DNA from: Desulfovermiculus halophilus DSM 18834
GTDB lineage: Bacteria; Desulfobacterota; Desulfovibrionia; Desulfovibrionales; Desulfothermaceae
Assembly (NCBI RefSeq): GCF_000620765.1
Contig: NZ_JIAK01000006.1
Span: 183,653 to 247,652, forward strand
Length of the DNA stretch: 64,000 nt
Reading direction: 5' to 3'
Position numbers and translations under genes: made by a program. The notes beneath the pieces were generated by a model, which had not been told where the DNA came from, did no database searches, and saw only the letters and a list, made by a program, of their open reading frames with translations. This document shows positions 1 to 10,381 of this stretch, one piece after another (position 1 is the stretch's first letter; the number at the start of each line of letters is the position of its first letter).

Positions 1-169
1 AAAGGGACCGCCAGGTGTGGGACGATATATCCAATTTGCTGCTCCGGGGCAGGGAGCAGAGCGCCAAGCAGAGGCTGAAGGCGGCCATTGCCCAGGCTCA
101 GGCCAGAGGGGACGAGCAGGAAGTGGGCAGACTGCTCAGCGCGTACAGTCAATTTCTGAAGGGGGCGGA

Positions 170-173
<4 letters not shown>
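1..173 (+). CDS. dnaG: DNA primase DnaG, C-terminal end (partial)
   Basis: The third frame is open from the window edge to the TGA at 171-173. It encodes 56 residues of charged helix ending in a segment rich in Ala, Glu, Arg and Leu, the usual look of the DnaG C-terminus. The TGA overlaps the rpoD start in an ATGA (170-173). A dnaG-rpoD order is the classic macromolecular-synthesis operon, which is the main support for the assignment. The catalytic TOPRIM domain lies outside the window, so the call rests on the tail and synteny. Confidence 0.75.
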
Positions 174-1933
<1,760 letters not shown>

Positions 1934-1972
1934 GTATTCATTAGCGGTGGCCTTGCAACTCTTCCACGTGCC

Positions 1973-2003
1973 GGGAGCAGGGTTGAACTCTGCTCCCTTT
2001 TTC
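1973..2003 (+). terminator. Rho-independent terminator after rpoD
   Basis: Perfect 8-bp arms GGGAGCAG (1973-1980) and CTGCTCCC (1990-1997) with a 9-nt loop are followed directly by a run of five T. It lies 40 bases after the rpoD stop. The remaining stretch to 2222 holds no gene I can support. Confidence 0.9.
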
Positions 2004-2222
2004 GTTTCCAGTCTCAAGGCGCCTCTCTTTTCCTCCTCCAATGAGGTGTTGTTCCCTTGATGTGGCTGTGATATCTTCAAGCATTCGGAAATGTTCTTTG
2101 GGCCAGTCCATTCATGCCGACAGTCGGCGGGAGTTTGGTTCGTCATGTCAGGATATTGCTCCGGGCTGCTGCAGGCCATGGCCACCCCGGGCTGAAATCC
2201 AAAATACAAGGAAGACAGGATA

Positions 2223-3758
2223 ATGAAGATTCTCATGCTCTATCCGGAGTATCCGGAGACGTTTTGGGGGTTCCAGCATGTATTAAGGTTCATCTCCAAA
2301 AAGGCCGCTTTCCCGCCTTTGGGGCTGCTCACTGTGGCCTCTCTCTTGCCTTCGGCGTGGGAAAAGCGCCTGGTGGATCTGAATACGGACCCGGTTCGGG
2401 AGGAGGACTGGGAGTGGGCGGATCTGGTCTTTATCAGCGCCATGCTCATCCAGAAGGAAGGAGTTGACGTCCTGATCCGGGAGGCCAAGGACAGAGGGAA
2501 AACAGTTGTTGCCGGAGGGCCGGCCTTCTTGGCCCAGCCGGAGAACTATCCGGATGTGGATCATTTCGTGCTGGACGAAGCAGAAATTACCCTGCCCTGG
2601 TTTGTCCGGGACATGCAACAGGGACAGGCCGGGCGGATGTATACCAGCAAGCAGCGGCCGGATTTGACCCAGGTGCCTGTGCCCATGTGGTTCCTGATCG
2701 ATATCCACAAGTATGCGACTATGCCAGTGCAGTTTTCCCGGGGCTGCCCCTTTGACTGCGAATTCTGCGATATCTTCCTGCTCAACGGCCGGAAGTCCAG
2801 GACCAAGACCCCGGAGCAGATGGTTCAGGAGCTGCAGACCCTGTACGATGCCGGGTGGCGGAACAGCGTCTTCATCGTCGACGACAACTTCATAGGCAAT
2901 AAACGCCGGGTCAAGGAGATGCTTCCGGCAGTTATCCAGTGGCAGAAGGAGCACAACTATCCCTTTACCCTGCTCACTGAAGCCAGCGTCAATCTGGCCC
3001 AGGACGAGGAGCTCATGAATCTGATGAGCTGGGCGAACTTCAACAAGGTCTTTCTCGGCCTGGAAACCCCCTGCCTGGAAAGCCTGCAGGAGTGCGGCAA
3101 AACCCAGAACACCACAATAGATCTGTCCGAAGCGGTGCGGATCATCCATCAGCACGGGATGCAGGTCATGGGCGGATTCATCGTCGGCTTTGACAGTGAT
3201 ACGGAATCCATTTTCGAGGCCCAGATCAGGTTTATTCAGCAGATCGGGGTGGTTACAGCCATGGTCGGCATCCTGGGGGCCATCCCTCAGACCAGGCTCT
3301 GGCACAGGCTGCGGGCCGAAGGACGCCTGCTGTCCGAGTCTACCGGGAACAACACGGACGGAAGCGTCAATTTTGTGCCCAAGATGGGGATCAATAACCT
3401 GTTGTCCGGCTATAGGCGGGTGGTGCGGACCATCTACTCCCCGCGGATGTACTACTCCAGGATCAATACCTTTCTGAAGACCTACCGGCCAACGGCCAAA
3501 GGGCACTACAGCCTGCGGGAGATCAAGGCGGCTCTGGCCAGCACCTGGCGGATCGGGCTGTTCTCCAAGGCCTGCATCTGGTACTGGCCGTTGATTGTGA
3601 AAACCGCCTTGACCAGGATCAAGGCCCTTCCCGCAGCCCTGGAGCTGGCCATCTACGGCTACCACTTCCAAAAGGTTGCCAAGCGGTGCCAAAAGGCAAC
3701 AAAGCATCCGGAGTCAAAACAGGGCCACATCTCCGGTCCTACTGTCGACGCCTGCTGA
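2223..3758 (+). CDS. B12-binding domain radical SAM protein (DUF4070 type)
   Basis: A 511-residue protein. The N-terminus (MKILMLYPEYPETFWG, then PPLGLLTVASLLP) is a cobalamin-binding Rossmann-like domain. The radical SAM cluster motif CPFDCEFC lies at residues 175-182, with the three Cys spaced CX3CX2C, and is followed by a TIM-barrel core containing VDDNFIGN and FLGLETP. The C-terminal ~150 residues match the extension seen in this subgroup. Such proteins typically carry out methylations or rearrangements on unreactive carbon, but the substrate cannot be read from sequence. GGAAGACAGGA precedes the ATG. It is isolated from the flanking genes and converges with the deaminase gene. Confidence 0.85.
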   Translation: MKILMLYPEYPETFWGFQHVLRFISKKAAFPPLGLLTVASLLPSAWEKRLVDLNTDPVREEDWEWADLVFISAMLIQKEGVDVLIREAKDRGKTVVAGGPAFLAQPENYPDVDHFVLDEAEITLPWFVRDMQQGQAGRMYTSKQRPDLTQVPVPMWFLIDIHKYATMPVQFSRGCPFDCEFCDIFLLNGRKSRTKTPEQMVQELQTLYDAGWRNSVFIVDDNFIGNKRRVKEMLPAVIQWQKEHNYPFTLLTEASVNLAQDEELMNLMSWANFNKVFLGLETPCLESLQECGKTQNTTIDLSEAVRIIHQHGMQVMGGFIVGFDSDTESIFEAQIRFIQQIGVVTAMVGILGAIPQTRLWHRLRAEGRLLSESTGNNTDGSVNFVPKMGINNLLSGYRRVVRTIYSPRMYYSRINTFLKTYRPTAKGHYSLREIKAALASTWRIGLFSKACIWYWPLIVKTALTRIKALPAALELAIYGYHFQKVAKRCQKATKHPESKQGHISGPTVDAC

Positions 3759-3794
3759 ACTTTTCCGGATCGGCCGATGCCTTTTCCTGCACCG

Positions 3795-3834
3795 GCCCGG
3801 GCGGGCCCCCAGGATCCTGAGCGCCCGCCCGGGC
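3795..3834. terminator. GC-rich palindrome between convergent genes
   Basis: Perfect 12-bp arms GCCCGGGCGGGC (3795-3806) and GCCCGCCCGGGC (3823-3834) flank a 16-nt loop. There is no T-run, so it is not a textbook intrinsic terminator. Its position between two convergent genes suggests bidirectional termination or 3'-end protection. Confidence 0.5.
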
Positions 3835-3970
3835 GTTCAATTCCAGGCGGGCTGGACAGATCCCGCATTCCAGCTGTCAGCCTCTGGTTTTTCTCACCGT
3901 GCACCCCGGTCCCGAGCACCTTCCTCTCCGCACTCTGCTTGCTGACACCTGCTCCCTGTCCTCTGTGCGG

Positions 3971-5233
3971 CTAGGAACGGACCAGGCGCCGGGCGGCCTC
4001 CCTGGCCTGAGCCATAATCTCTTCTTCGCCCTCTACCCGGCGGTCGCGCATCAGGATGCGGCCGTTGCAGATCACGGTGTTGACGCACTCTCCTCCCGCG
4101 GAATAGACCAGGTTGGATACCAGGCTGTGGTCCGGGGTCAGCTGGGGGCTGTCCAGGTCCACCAGCAGGCAGTCGGCCAGCCTGCCGGGAGCGATGTCTC
4201 CGGAGTTGAGGCCAAAGGCCGCGGCCCCGTTGCCCGTTGCTGCGGCAAAGGCCTGAGGGGCGGGAAACACAGTGGGATCCTGGGTGGAGCCCTTGGCCAG
4301 CAGGGAGGCGAACTTCATGGTCTCCAGCATGTCCAGGTTGTTGTTCGAGGAACACCCGTCCGTGCCCAGCGCAATGCGGACTCCCCGGTCCTGCAGGGCC
4401 CTGTAGGCAAATGTCCCTGATCCCAGCTTGAGGTTGGAGACCGGGTTGTGGACCACGGTGATCCTGTTTTCGGCCAGCAGGTCCATCTCGTCCTGGGAGA
4501 GCCAGATGGCGTGACAGGCGATGAGGTTGGGGCCGAGAAGACCCAGCTGGTCCAAGTAGCGGACCGGCCGGCAGCCGTGCTTGTGCTGGCAGTCCTCCAC
4601 TTCCTTGGCTGTTTCGCTTACGTGAAGATGGATGAGCAGTCCGTGTTGGCGGGCGAAATCCCGCGCTCTGCACAGGGAGTCCCGGCTGACGGAGTAGATG
4701 GCATGGGGGCCGAGGGCAAAGGTGATCCGGGAGGGCAGGTCCCGGCTGAAGGCATGAAGCTCCAGGCATTCCTGCCATCGCCGGTCGGCTGTTTCCGGGT
4801 CGTTGAAGTCGATGAAGACCGAGGACAGGGCCGCCCGCAGGCCCATCTCTTCCACGGCCCGGGCAGTGGCCGGCAGGTGCCAGTACATATCGTTGAAAAA
4901 CACGGTTCCGGACTTGATCATCTCCAGACAGGCCAGCTTGGTCCCGATATACACGTCCTGGGCCGTGATCTTGGCCTCCAGGGGCCAGATATGCCGGGTC
5001 AGCCAGGTATGCAGCTCCATATCGTCGGCATACCCCCTAAGCAGGGTCATGGCCGCGTGGGTGTGGGCGTTGAAAAACGGGGGGATTATGGCCTTGCCCC
5101 GGCCGTCGATGACCGTGTCGGTCTGTAGCGTCAGATCCGGGCCGATTTGGGTGAAGTATCCGCCCTCAATGGCCACATCCATTGTGCTGTCGCCAAGGCG
5201 GACATTGCGAAGAAGAATGCTGTCCATGCTCAT
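3971..5233 (-). CDS. Amidohydrolase, S-adenosylhomocysteine/methylthioadenosine deaminase type
   Basis: A 420-residue metal-dependent hydrolase of the MtaD/TrzA (cytosine-deaminase-like) group, likely deaminating SAH or related adenine nucleosides. It has the metal site NAHTHAAM (His57 and His59), the IHLHVSET strand (His202, His204), CHAIWL and the catalytic-site GTDG. N- and C-terminal beta-sandwich segments (VIDGRGKAIIPPFFNAHTH; SGDIAPGRLADCLLVD) are typical. A second Met two codons in (5227) is an alternative start, and neither has a strong ribosome site. Removing SAH would fit a neighbourhood rich in methyl transfer, but that link is inference. Confidence 0.85.
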   Translation of the reverse strand: MSMDSILLRNVRLGDSTMDVAIEGGYFTQIGPDLTLQTDTVIDGRGKAIIPPFFNAHTHAAMTLLRGYADDMELHTWLTRHIWPLEAKITAQDVYIGTKLACLEMIKSGTVFFNDMYWHLPATARAVEEMGLRAALSSVFIDFNDPETADRRWQECLELHAFSRDLPSRITFALGPHAIYSVSRDSLCRARDFARQHGLLIHLHVSETAKEVEDCQHKHGCRPVRYLDQLGLLGPNLIACHAIWLSQDEMDLLAENRITVVHNPVSNLKLGSGTFAYRALQDRGVRIALGTDGCSSNNNLDMLETMKFASLLAKGSTQDPTVFPAPQAFAAATGNGAAAFGLNSGDIAPGRLADCLLVDLDSPQLTPDHSLVSNLVYSAGGECVNTVICNGRILMRDRRVEGEEEIMAQAREAARRLVRS

Positions 5234-5296
5234 GTGTCCAGTGCAGGAAGGGTGTTTGGTTCAAGCCCCTGGTCCGAGTCCATGGCCGAAAAAAGT

Positions 5297-5440
5297 GGCT
5301 CCTCGACACAAAAAGTGGAATTGCCTACATAAGAGTTTGCCGTCTCTTCTGTGTGCCGTGAGCGGCAGGCCCGCACATTAAGCGTGGCACACAAACATAT
5401 ACGGCAAACTGTAAAATTCCACAGGCTGCGTCAAAGAACC
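5297..5440. mobile_element. MITE-like element, 144 bp, ISL3-style ends
   Basis: The left end begins GGCTCCTCGACAC. The right end, read on the - strand, begins GGTTCTTTGACGC. The two are imperfect inverted repeats over ~26 bases (both continue to GTGGAATT) and share GTTTGCCG further in. No coding capacity. Flanking octamers are AT-rich and similar but not identical (aaaaaagt / ataaaaat), suggesting an old insertion. Related ends occur at 33566 and 45400-45478. Confidence 0.65.
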
Positions 5441-5481
5441 ATAAAAATGTAAAGAAGCTGGCGGGAAAAGACAAGCACGGC

Positions 5482-6360
5482 TCAGTCGTTGCTGCTTCGC
5501 AGATTGAAGAAGGTGTCGTTTTCCAGATAGATCTGTTCCAGCCTTTCCTGGTACTGGGTAAATCCGGAGCCGGAACGGTTGGCCAGCTCCAGGGTGATGA
5601 ACCGGATCAGGGTGTTGAAGATGGTCAAGTCCCCGAACAGGGGGATGTTCTTGGACGGGGTGACCAGGGAGAGGTCGGCAAAGGACAATAGGGGACACAG
5701 GGAGCTGTCGGCGATAACGATCAGGGTCTGGTTCAGGCGCTTGACCGTGCGGCCCAGACGGATGAGCTCGTTCGGATACCGGGTGGTGGAGAAGATGATG
5801 ATCAGGCTCCCCTCCTGGGCGTTGGCCAGCCAATCCAGGCTGGTGGAATCGCTGCCCTTGAGGATGTTTACCCCGTGTCTGATCTTGGTCAGCACCCAGC
5901 CCAGAAAATAGGCCGGCATGTAAGAAAGACGGGAGCCGATGACGAAGATGTCCTGGCTTTGCTCTATGCGGTCGATGATCTGCTCCAGGACATCCAGGTC
6001 CACCTGCTTGTAAAAGTGCTGCAGGTTCTGCATCCCCTCTGCGACCACGGAATGCAGGCGACTGCCCATGTCGGTCTCCGGGACAGAGAGATGCATTCGT
6101 TCCAGCATCGGGGAGTCGGTGTCCAGTACATCCCGGAGCTCCTGCAGGAAGTCGTTATAGCCGGAAAATCCCAGGGTGCGGACAAAGCGGACCACAGTGG
6201 CCTCACTGACCCCGGTGGCCTGGGCCAACTCCTTGATGGTCATGAAGACCACTTTCTTGGGATGTTCCTGGATGTAGGCATTGAGGATCTTGCCCTTCCC
6301 GGTCAGCTGGGGATGGATGTCCTTGAGCCGTTTGAGCAGCTGTTCTGTGTGATGTGCCAT
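5482..6360 (-). CDS. MurR/RpiR family transcriptional regulator
   Basis: 292 residues from the ATG at 6360, which has GAGGA 8 nt upstream. The frame extends 23 codons further, to 6429, without a better start. An N-terminal RpiR helix-turn-helix (TIKELAQATGVSEATVVRFVRTLGFSGYNDF split over two helices) is followed by a SIS effector domain (IFVIGSRLSYMPAYFLGW, then LIIIFSTTRYPNELIRL). These regulators usually sense phosphosugars or, near catabolic operons, pathway intermediates. It is divergent from the corrinoid-protein operon, and TGAAA-containing motifs sit at that operon's promoter and at the mttB-type promoter, so it is the likely regulator of betaine use. Confidence 0.85.
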   Translation of the reverse strand: MAHHTEQLLKRLKDIHPQLTGKGKILNAYIQEHPKKVVFMTIKELAQATGVSEATVVRFVRTLGFSGYNDFLQELRDVLDTDSPMLERMHLSVPETDMGSRLHSVVAEGMQNLQHFYKQVDLDVLEQIIDRIEQSQDIFVIGSRLSYMPAYFLGWVLTKIRHGVNILKGSDSTSLDWLANAQEGSLIIIFSTTRYPNELIRLGRTVKRLNQTLIVIADSSLCPLLSFADLSLVTPSKNIPLFGDLTIFNTLIRFITLELANRSGSGFTQYQERLEQIYLENDTFFNLRSSND

Positions 6361-6524
6361 GCGCTGTATCCTCGGCCGGTATGCAACCCTGGCGGCTGCC
6401 TTATGCAGAAGAGAAATATGTCTTGTCATTTTCGGTTCTTTAGGTCAACAGCCCCGGAGGGTCTTGCGTAGCGGCCTCAGGTGAGAAGACGTGCGGTGAT
6501 GATCCAGGGCTGGGAGGGTCTGCC

Positions 6525-6570
6525 TGAAATATATGGTGTCATTGACAAGAAGCATTTCATTTTCTACAAG
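6525..6570 (+). promoter_or_regulatory. Promoter and possible RpiR operator of the corrinoid operon
   Basis: TTGACA (6542-6547), 17-nt spacer, TACAAG (6565-6570). Directly upstream and abutting the -35 is TGAAATATATGGTGTCAT (6525-6542). It resembles the sequence at the same position at 13592-13608 before the MttB-family gene. Shared placement against two -35 boxes suggests a common regulator binding site. Confidence 0.55.
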
Positions 6571-6635
6571 GAAGGGACCATGCCATAAGGCATCGGGCTG
6601 CAATCCATGCGAGGAGAATTCAAGGGAGGTTGATC

Positions 6636-7271
6636 ATGAGTGAAATTTTGCAGGAACTTGCCGATGTTTTGATCCAGGGCCAGCTGAACAAGGTTCAGGA
6701 TCTGACCCAAAAGGCCCTGGACCAGGGGATCGCCCCGGAAGAGGTCCTTCAAAACGGTCTGCTGGCCGGTATGGACGTGGTCGGCAAGCGGTTCAAGGAC
6801 GGAGACATGTTTATTCCGGAAGTCCTGCGCAGCGCCAAGACCATGCACAAGGCCATGGAAATCCTGCGCCCGATTCTGGCCCAGTCCGAGGTCAAGAGCC
6901 AGGGGGTGTTCCTTCTGGCCACTGTGGAGGGCGATCTGCACGATATCGGCAAAAATCTAGTGGCCATGATGTTCGAAGGGGCGGGCTTCGAGGTCGTCAA
7001 CCTGGGCATAGACCAGAAGGCACAGGCCATTGTGCAGGCGGTCAAGGACAAAAATCCGAGCGTTCTGGGACTATCCGCCCTGTTGACTACCACCATGCCC
7101 AAGATGGAGGAAACCATCCAGGCTTTACAGGAGGCCGGGCTCCGGGATCAGGTCAAGGTCATGGTCGGGGGAGCGCCGGTAACCCAAGAATACGCAGACA
7201 AGATCGGCGCAGACGGGTACGCCCCGAATGCGGCCAGCGCAGTGGACAAGGCCAAGGAGCTGCTTCAATAG
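6636..7271 (+). CDS. Corrinoid protein of methyltransferase system (MttC/MtgC type)
   Basis: A 211-residue methyl carrier. The N-terminal helical cap domain (EILQELADVLIQGQ) precedes a B12-binding Rossmann domain with VEGDLHDIGKNLV, whose His102 in D-L-H-D-I-G is the expected lower cobalt ligand, and a later VMVGGAPVT loop. It would take a methyl from the MttB-family protein (13678) and pass it to THF through the methyltransferase at 9295. The ATG at 6636 has GGGAGG 6 nt upstream, better than the TTG two codons earlier. First gene of an operon with the corrinoid activator 37 bases on. Confidence 0.93.
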   Translation: MSEILQELADVLIQGQLNKVQDLTQKALDQGIAPEEVLQNGLLAGMDVVGKRFKDGDMFIPEVLRSAKTMHKAMEILRPILAQSEVKSQGVFLLATVEGDLHDIGKNLVAMMFEGAGFEVVNLGIDQKAQAIVQAVKDKNPSVLGLSALLTTTMPKMEETIQALQEAGLRDQVKVMVGGAPVTQEYADKIGADGYAPNAASAVDKAKELLQ

Positions 7272-7308
7272 GCCGGTGCCTTGAATCTTGACCCGGTATG
7301 GGATAGGA

Positions 7309-9081
7309 ATGGACCCATTCATGAGTACGACCCAAACCATTCACATACGCGTTCACCCTGTGGGCACAACTGTCCAGGGGCAAAAAGGACTGACCGTGCG
7401 CCAGATCCTTGCCGAGCAGGGCATATACGTGGACAGTCCCTGCGACGGACAGGGAATCTGCGGGCAGTGCAAGATCCGGGTCCAGCCCAGCCGGGCGGCT
7501 CCGGAAACCCCGCATGCCAATATTTCCGCCCAGGAGGCCCAGGACGGCATCCGCCTGGCCTGCCAGTTGGTTCCCGACGATGATCTGCAGGTCTATCTTC
7601 CCCCGACATACAGGCTTGATGCCCGGAAGACATCGGATGAGGGTACAATCCTCCTGGGCAGGTCTCAAACCGACGGCCGGATTCAGCCGGCCGTGCAGGT
7701 GGAGGAGGACGATGGGCGGTACTGGCTGCGGCATGCGGAAGAAGCTGGCCGCAGACATCCCTTGTCCCAATGGGCTGCGGATATGGCTCCCAAGGGCCTG
7801 GCCCTTGATCTGGGGACAACAACCCTGGCTGCCTCTTTGATATGTCTGGAAACCGGCCGGGAGCTGGCTTCGGCGGGCAGGCTCAATCCCCAGGTGGACT
7901 ACGGGCACGATGTTCTGACCCGTATTCAGAGGGCATCCTCTACCGAAGGGCTGGAGCTCTTGGCCTCCGCTGTCCAGACCGCCATCCGGGATCTGGTCCG
8001 GGAGATCTGCGAACAGGCGGGCGCCCAGCCCATGGAAATCCTGGACGCGGTCATCGGCGGAAACACGACCATGGTCCAGATCTGCGCCAGGGAAGACCCG
8101 AGTCCCCTGGGGCAGCTCCCGTTTACCGTGGGCCTGGCCAGCGGGTGCAGCCATCCGGCCTCCAGGTTCGGCCTGGGGATTCATCCCCAGGGCACAGCCT
8201 ATGTCCCGCCCATTTTGCATGCATTCGTGGGATCGGACATCAGTGCCGGACTGGTGGCTGTTCAGGGCTTTTTCGGGGCCGGGGACAAAATCCTCTTTCT
8301 GGATGTGGGCACCAACGGCGAAATGGGAGTAAGCACCGGGCAGGTCCGCCTGCTGACCTCCACAGCCGCCGGACCGGCCTTTGAGGGCTCGGGACTGCGC
8401 AGCGGGATGCGGGCCGCTGCGGGGGCGATCCAGGAGGTTTCCTTCGACGGCAGGGATCTGGTGCTGCAGGCCATCGGAAACGGGCACGGCCCCCTGGGTA
8501 TATGCGGCAGCGGGCTGCTGGACCTGGTGCATACCCTGCTGGGTATCGGCGTCCTTGACCCCAGCGGTCGTCTACGGACAAAGGAGGAGCTGACAGAGCC
8601 TTCCACAGAGGTGCTCTCCAGGCTCCAGAGCCTGGACGGCAAAGCGGCCGTGAGCCTGGCGGACGGGGTCTGGCTGACCCAGGGAGATGTTCGTCAGCTG
8701 CAGCTGGCCAAGGGGGCAATCCGTACCGGGATTGACTTTCTGCTGGACCAGGCCGGTTTGGAGAGCCGGGACCTGGATCGAGTGGTTGTCGGTGGCGGGT
8801 TCGGCAATGTCCTGCGCCCGGCCAGTCTGGAAGGTGTGGGCATGCTCCCGCCGGAAACCGCGGACAAGGTTGTTTTTGCCGGGAATACCAGCCAGCTGGG
8901 ATGCGCCCGGCTTCTGGTGTCCACCCCTGTGCGCCGCAGGCTGGAGGAGGACATGGCCGGGGTGGAACATATTGGACTGGCCCAGGACGCCGGGTTCATG
9001 GATGCCTTTGTGGCCAACATGGAATTTCCGGAACCTGGAGCAAATACTGTGGACAGGGCCCTGATCGGCGGAGAGAGATAG
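7309..9081 (+). CDS. Corrinoid reductive activator, 2Fe-2S plus ASKHA domains (RamA/DUF4445-like)
   Basis: About 590 residues. A plant-type 2Fe-2S domain near the N-terminus has CDGQGICGQC followed by a distant Cys. The rest is an actin-like ATPase (ASKHA) domain, with ALDLGTTTLAASL, DAVIGGNTTMVQI, FLDVGTNGEMG and ICGSGLLDLV. The family reduces inactive Co(II) corrinoid proteins to Co(I) using ATP, so it should maintain the product of the preceding gene. The start is uncertain: ATG 7309 is used here, with ATG 7321 and TTG 7288 in frame and none with an ideally spaced ribosome site. A dispersed repeat copy follows the stop. Confidence 0.88.
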   Translation: MDPFMSTTQTIHIRVHPVGTTVQGQKGLTVRQILAEQGIYVDSPCDGQGICGQCKIRVQPSRAAPETPHANISAQEAQDGIRLACQLVPDDDLQVYLPPTYRLDARKTSDEGTILLGRSQTDGRIQPAVQVEEDDGRYWLRHAEEAGRRHPLSQWAADMAPKGLALDLGTTTLAASLICLETGRELASAGRLNPQVDYGHDVLTRIQRASSTEGLELLASAVQTAIRDLVREICEQAGAQPMEILDAVIGGNTTMVQICAREDPSPLGQLPFTVGLASGCSHPASRFGLGIHPQGTAYVPPILHAFVGSDISAGLVAVQGFFGAGDKILFLDVGTNGEMGVSTGQVRLLTSTAAGPAFEGSGLRSGMRAAAGAIQEVSFDGRDLVLQAIGNGHGPLGICGSGLLDLVHTLLGIGVLDPSGRLRTKEELTEPSTEVLSRLQSLDGKAAVSLADGVWLTQGDVRQLQLAKGAIRTGIDFLLDQAGLESRDLDRVVVGGGFGNVLRPASLEGVGMLPPETADKVVFAGNTSQLGCARLLVSTPVRRRLEEDMAGVEHIGLAQDAGFMDAFVANMEFPEPGANTVDRALIGGER

Positions 9082-9091
9082 CTGTTTTGAG

Positions 9092-9230
9092 CCCACATGC
9101 CTGCCAAGGCGCAGGCACGCTTGGGCGAACGAAGCATACAAACGATTTCGATACCGATACCGATAGCGATACCGACTAGGAGTGGTTACCCAATCGGATC
9201 CTGATAACTGATAACAGTTTTTCCTGCAAA
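9092..9230 (+). repeat. Dispersed hairpin-hexamer intergenic repeat, copy A
   Basis: It starts CCCACATGCCTGCC and can fold GCCTGC against GCAGGC, with CCCA against TGGG outside. Then come ACGAAGCATACAAACGAT, a run of GATACC/GATAGC hexamers, the conserved block AGTGGTTACCCAATCGGATC, CTGATAAC and ACAGTTTTTC. An imperfect copy-specific palindrome (GGAGCGAAATG / CATTTCG) follows to about 9262. It starts 10 bases after the activator gene's stop. Confidence 0.85.
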
Positions 9231-9294
9231 ATTGGAGCGAAATGTTCTTTCCATTTCGATTCCCTTTTTGAGAAACGGCAGCCAAGGAGGCAGC

Positions 9295-10092
9295 ATGATC
9301 ATCGTCGGCGAGCTGATTAATTCCAGCCGCAAGGCAATCAGTGAGGCAATCAAATCCCAGGATGTCCAGGCCATTCAACAGGTGGCCAAGGACCAGCGGG
9401 ACGCCGGAGCAAACTATATAGACATCAATGCCGGGACATTCGTCGGACAGGAAAGCGAGTATGTGAACTGGATGGTCCAGAAGGTGCAGGAAGTAGTGGA
9501 CGGGCCATGCTGCATCGACAGCCCCGATCCCCGGGCCATTGAAAACGCCCTGGCCGTGCACAAGGGAACGGCGATGATCAACTCCATTTCCCTGGAGAAA
9601 GAACGTTTCGACGCCCTGATGCCCATTGTCGCCTCCCATGAATGTCAGGTCATCGCCTTGTGCATGAGCGATGAGGGAATGCCGGAAACGGCCGAGGACC
9701 GGTTCGCCATTGCCCAGGATCTGGTGAACAGACTGGTCCAGAAAGGGGTCAAGGTGGAGAATATCTATGTCGATCCCCTGGTCCAGCCGGTATCCACCAA
9801 CGACAGCTTCGGCCGGGAGTTTTTAAAGGCCATCGGCATGATCATGACCCAGATCCCGGGAGTGCACACCATCTGCGGGCTGTCCAATATTTCCTACGGC
9901 CTGCCCAAGCGGGTGCTGCTGAACAGGACCTTCATGTCCATGGCCATCGCCCAGGGGCTGGACGGGGCCATCGTCAATCCTCTGGACAGAAAGATGATGG
10001 CCGTCATCGCCGCATCCGAGGCCCTGATGGGGCGGGATGAGTTCTGCATGAACTACCTCAACGTGTACCGGGCCAAAGGCCTGGAGGATTAA
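9295..10092 (+). CDS. Methyltetrahydrofolate:corrinoid methyltransferase (MtgA/AcsE type)
   Basis: A 265-residue pterin-binding TIM-barrel protein. MIIVGELINSSRKAI, DAGANYIDINAGTF, CCIDSPDPRAIENAL and TICGLSNISYGLPKR are characteristic of methyl-H4folate corrinoid methyltransferases. It would transfer the methyl between the corrinoid protein (6636) and tetrahydrofolate, delivering a C1 unit to the folate pathway. The ATG at 9295 has AAGGAGG four bases upstream. The frame runs 21 codons further up, but only through the repeat-associated palindrome. Confidence 0.92.
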   Translation: MIIVGELINSSRKAISEAIKSQDVQAIQQVAKDQRDAGANYIDINAGTFVGQESEYVNWMVQKVQEVVDGPCCIDSPDPRAIENALAVHKGTAMINSISLEKERFDALMPIVASHECQVIALCMSDEGMPETAEDRFAIAQDLVNRLVQKGVKVENIYVDPLVQPVSTNDSFGREFLKAIGMIMTQIPGVHTICGLSNISYGLPKRVLLNRTFMSMAIAQGLDGAIVNPLDRKMMAVIAASEALMGRDEFCMNYLNVYRAKGLED

Positions 10093-10162
10093 AGGCACTC
10101 ACGGATCTGACCCGAACCCGGAATACAGAAATACAAACAGGCATAAGCCGCCAGGTGGGAAT

Positions 10163-10381
10163 ATGGCCAAAAAGAAAGTGCTTGGACACCATATCAACCG
10201 GGAATGGTGCAAGGGGTGCGGGATTTGCGTCCATTTCTGCCCCAAGCAGGTCCTGGAGCTGGATGAGGAAGAAAAAGTTGTGGCCGCCCGGCCGGAAGAC
10301 TGCATCGGATGCCACTTGTGCGAACGAAGATGTCCGGACCTGGCCATTGAGGTTCAAACCGAAGAGCAGGAAGCAGCATGA
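10163..10381 (+). CDS. 2-oxoacid:ferredoxin oxidoreductase delta subunit, 2[4Fe-4S] ferredoxin
   Basis: A 72-residue ferredoxin with two complete cluster motifs, CKGCGICVHFCP (from residue 16) and CIGCHLCERRCP. It carries electrons from the TPP centre of the oxidoreductase to a soluble acceptor. The TGA overlaps the next start codon in an ATGA (10378-10381), so it is translationally coupled to the alpha subunit. First gene of a delta-alpha-beta-gamma set. Confidence 0.92.
   Translation: MAKKKVLGHHINREWCKGCGICVHFCPKQVLELDEEEKVVAARPEDCIGCHLCERRCPDLAIEVQTEEQEAA

Noticed and set aside
2041..2223. Small frames between rpoD and the radical SAM gene
   Set aside because: No ribosome site, no recognisable composition, and they run into the start of the next gene out of frame.
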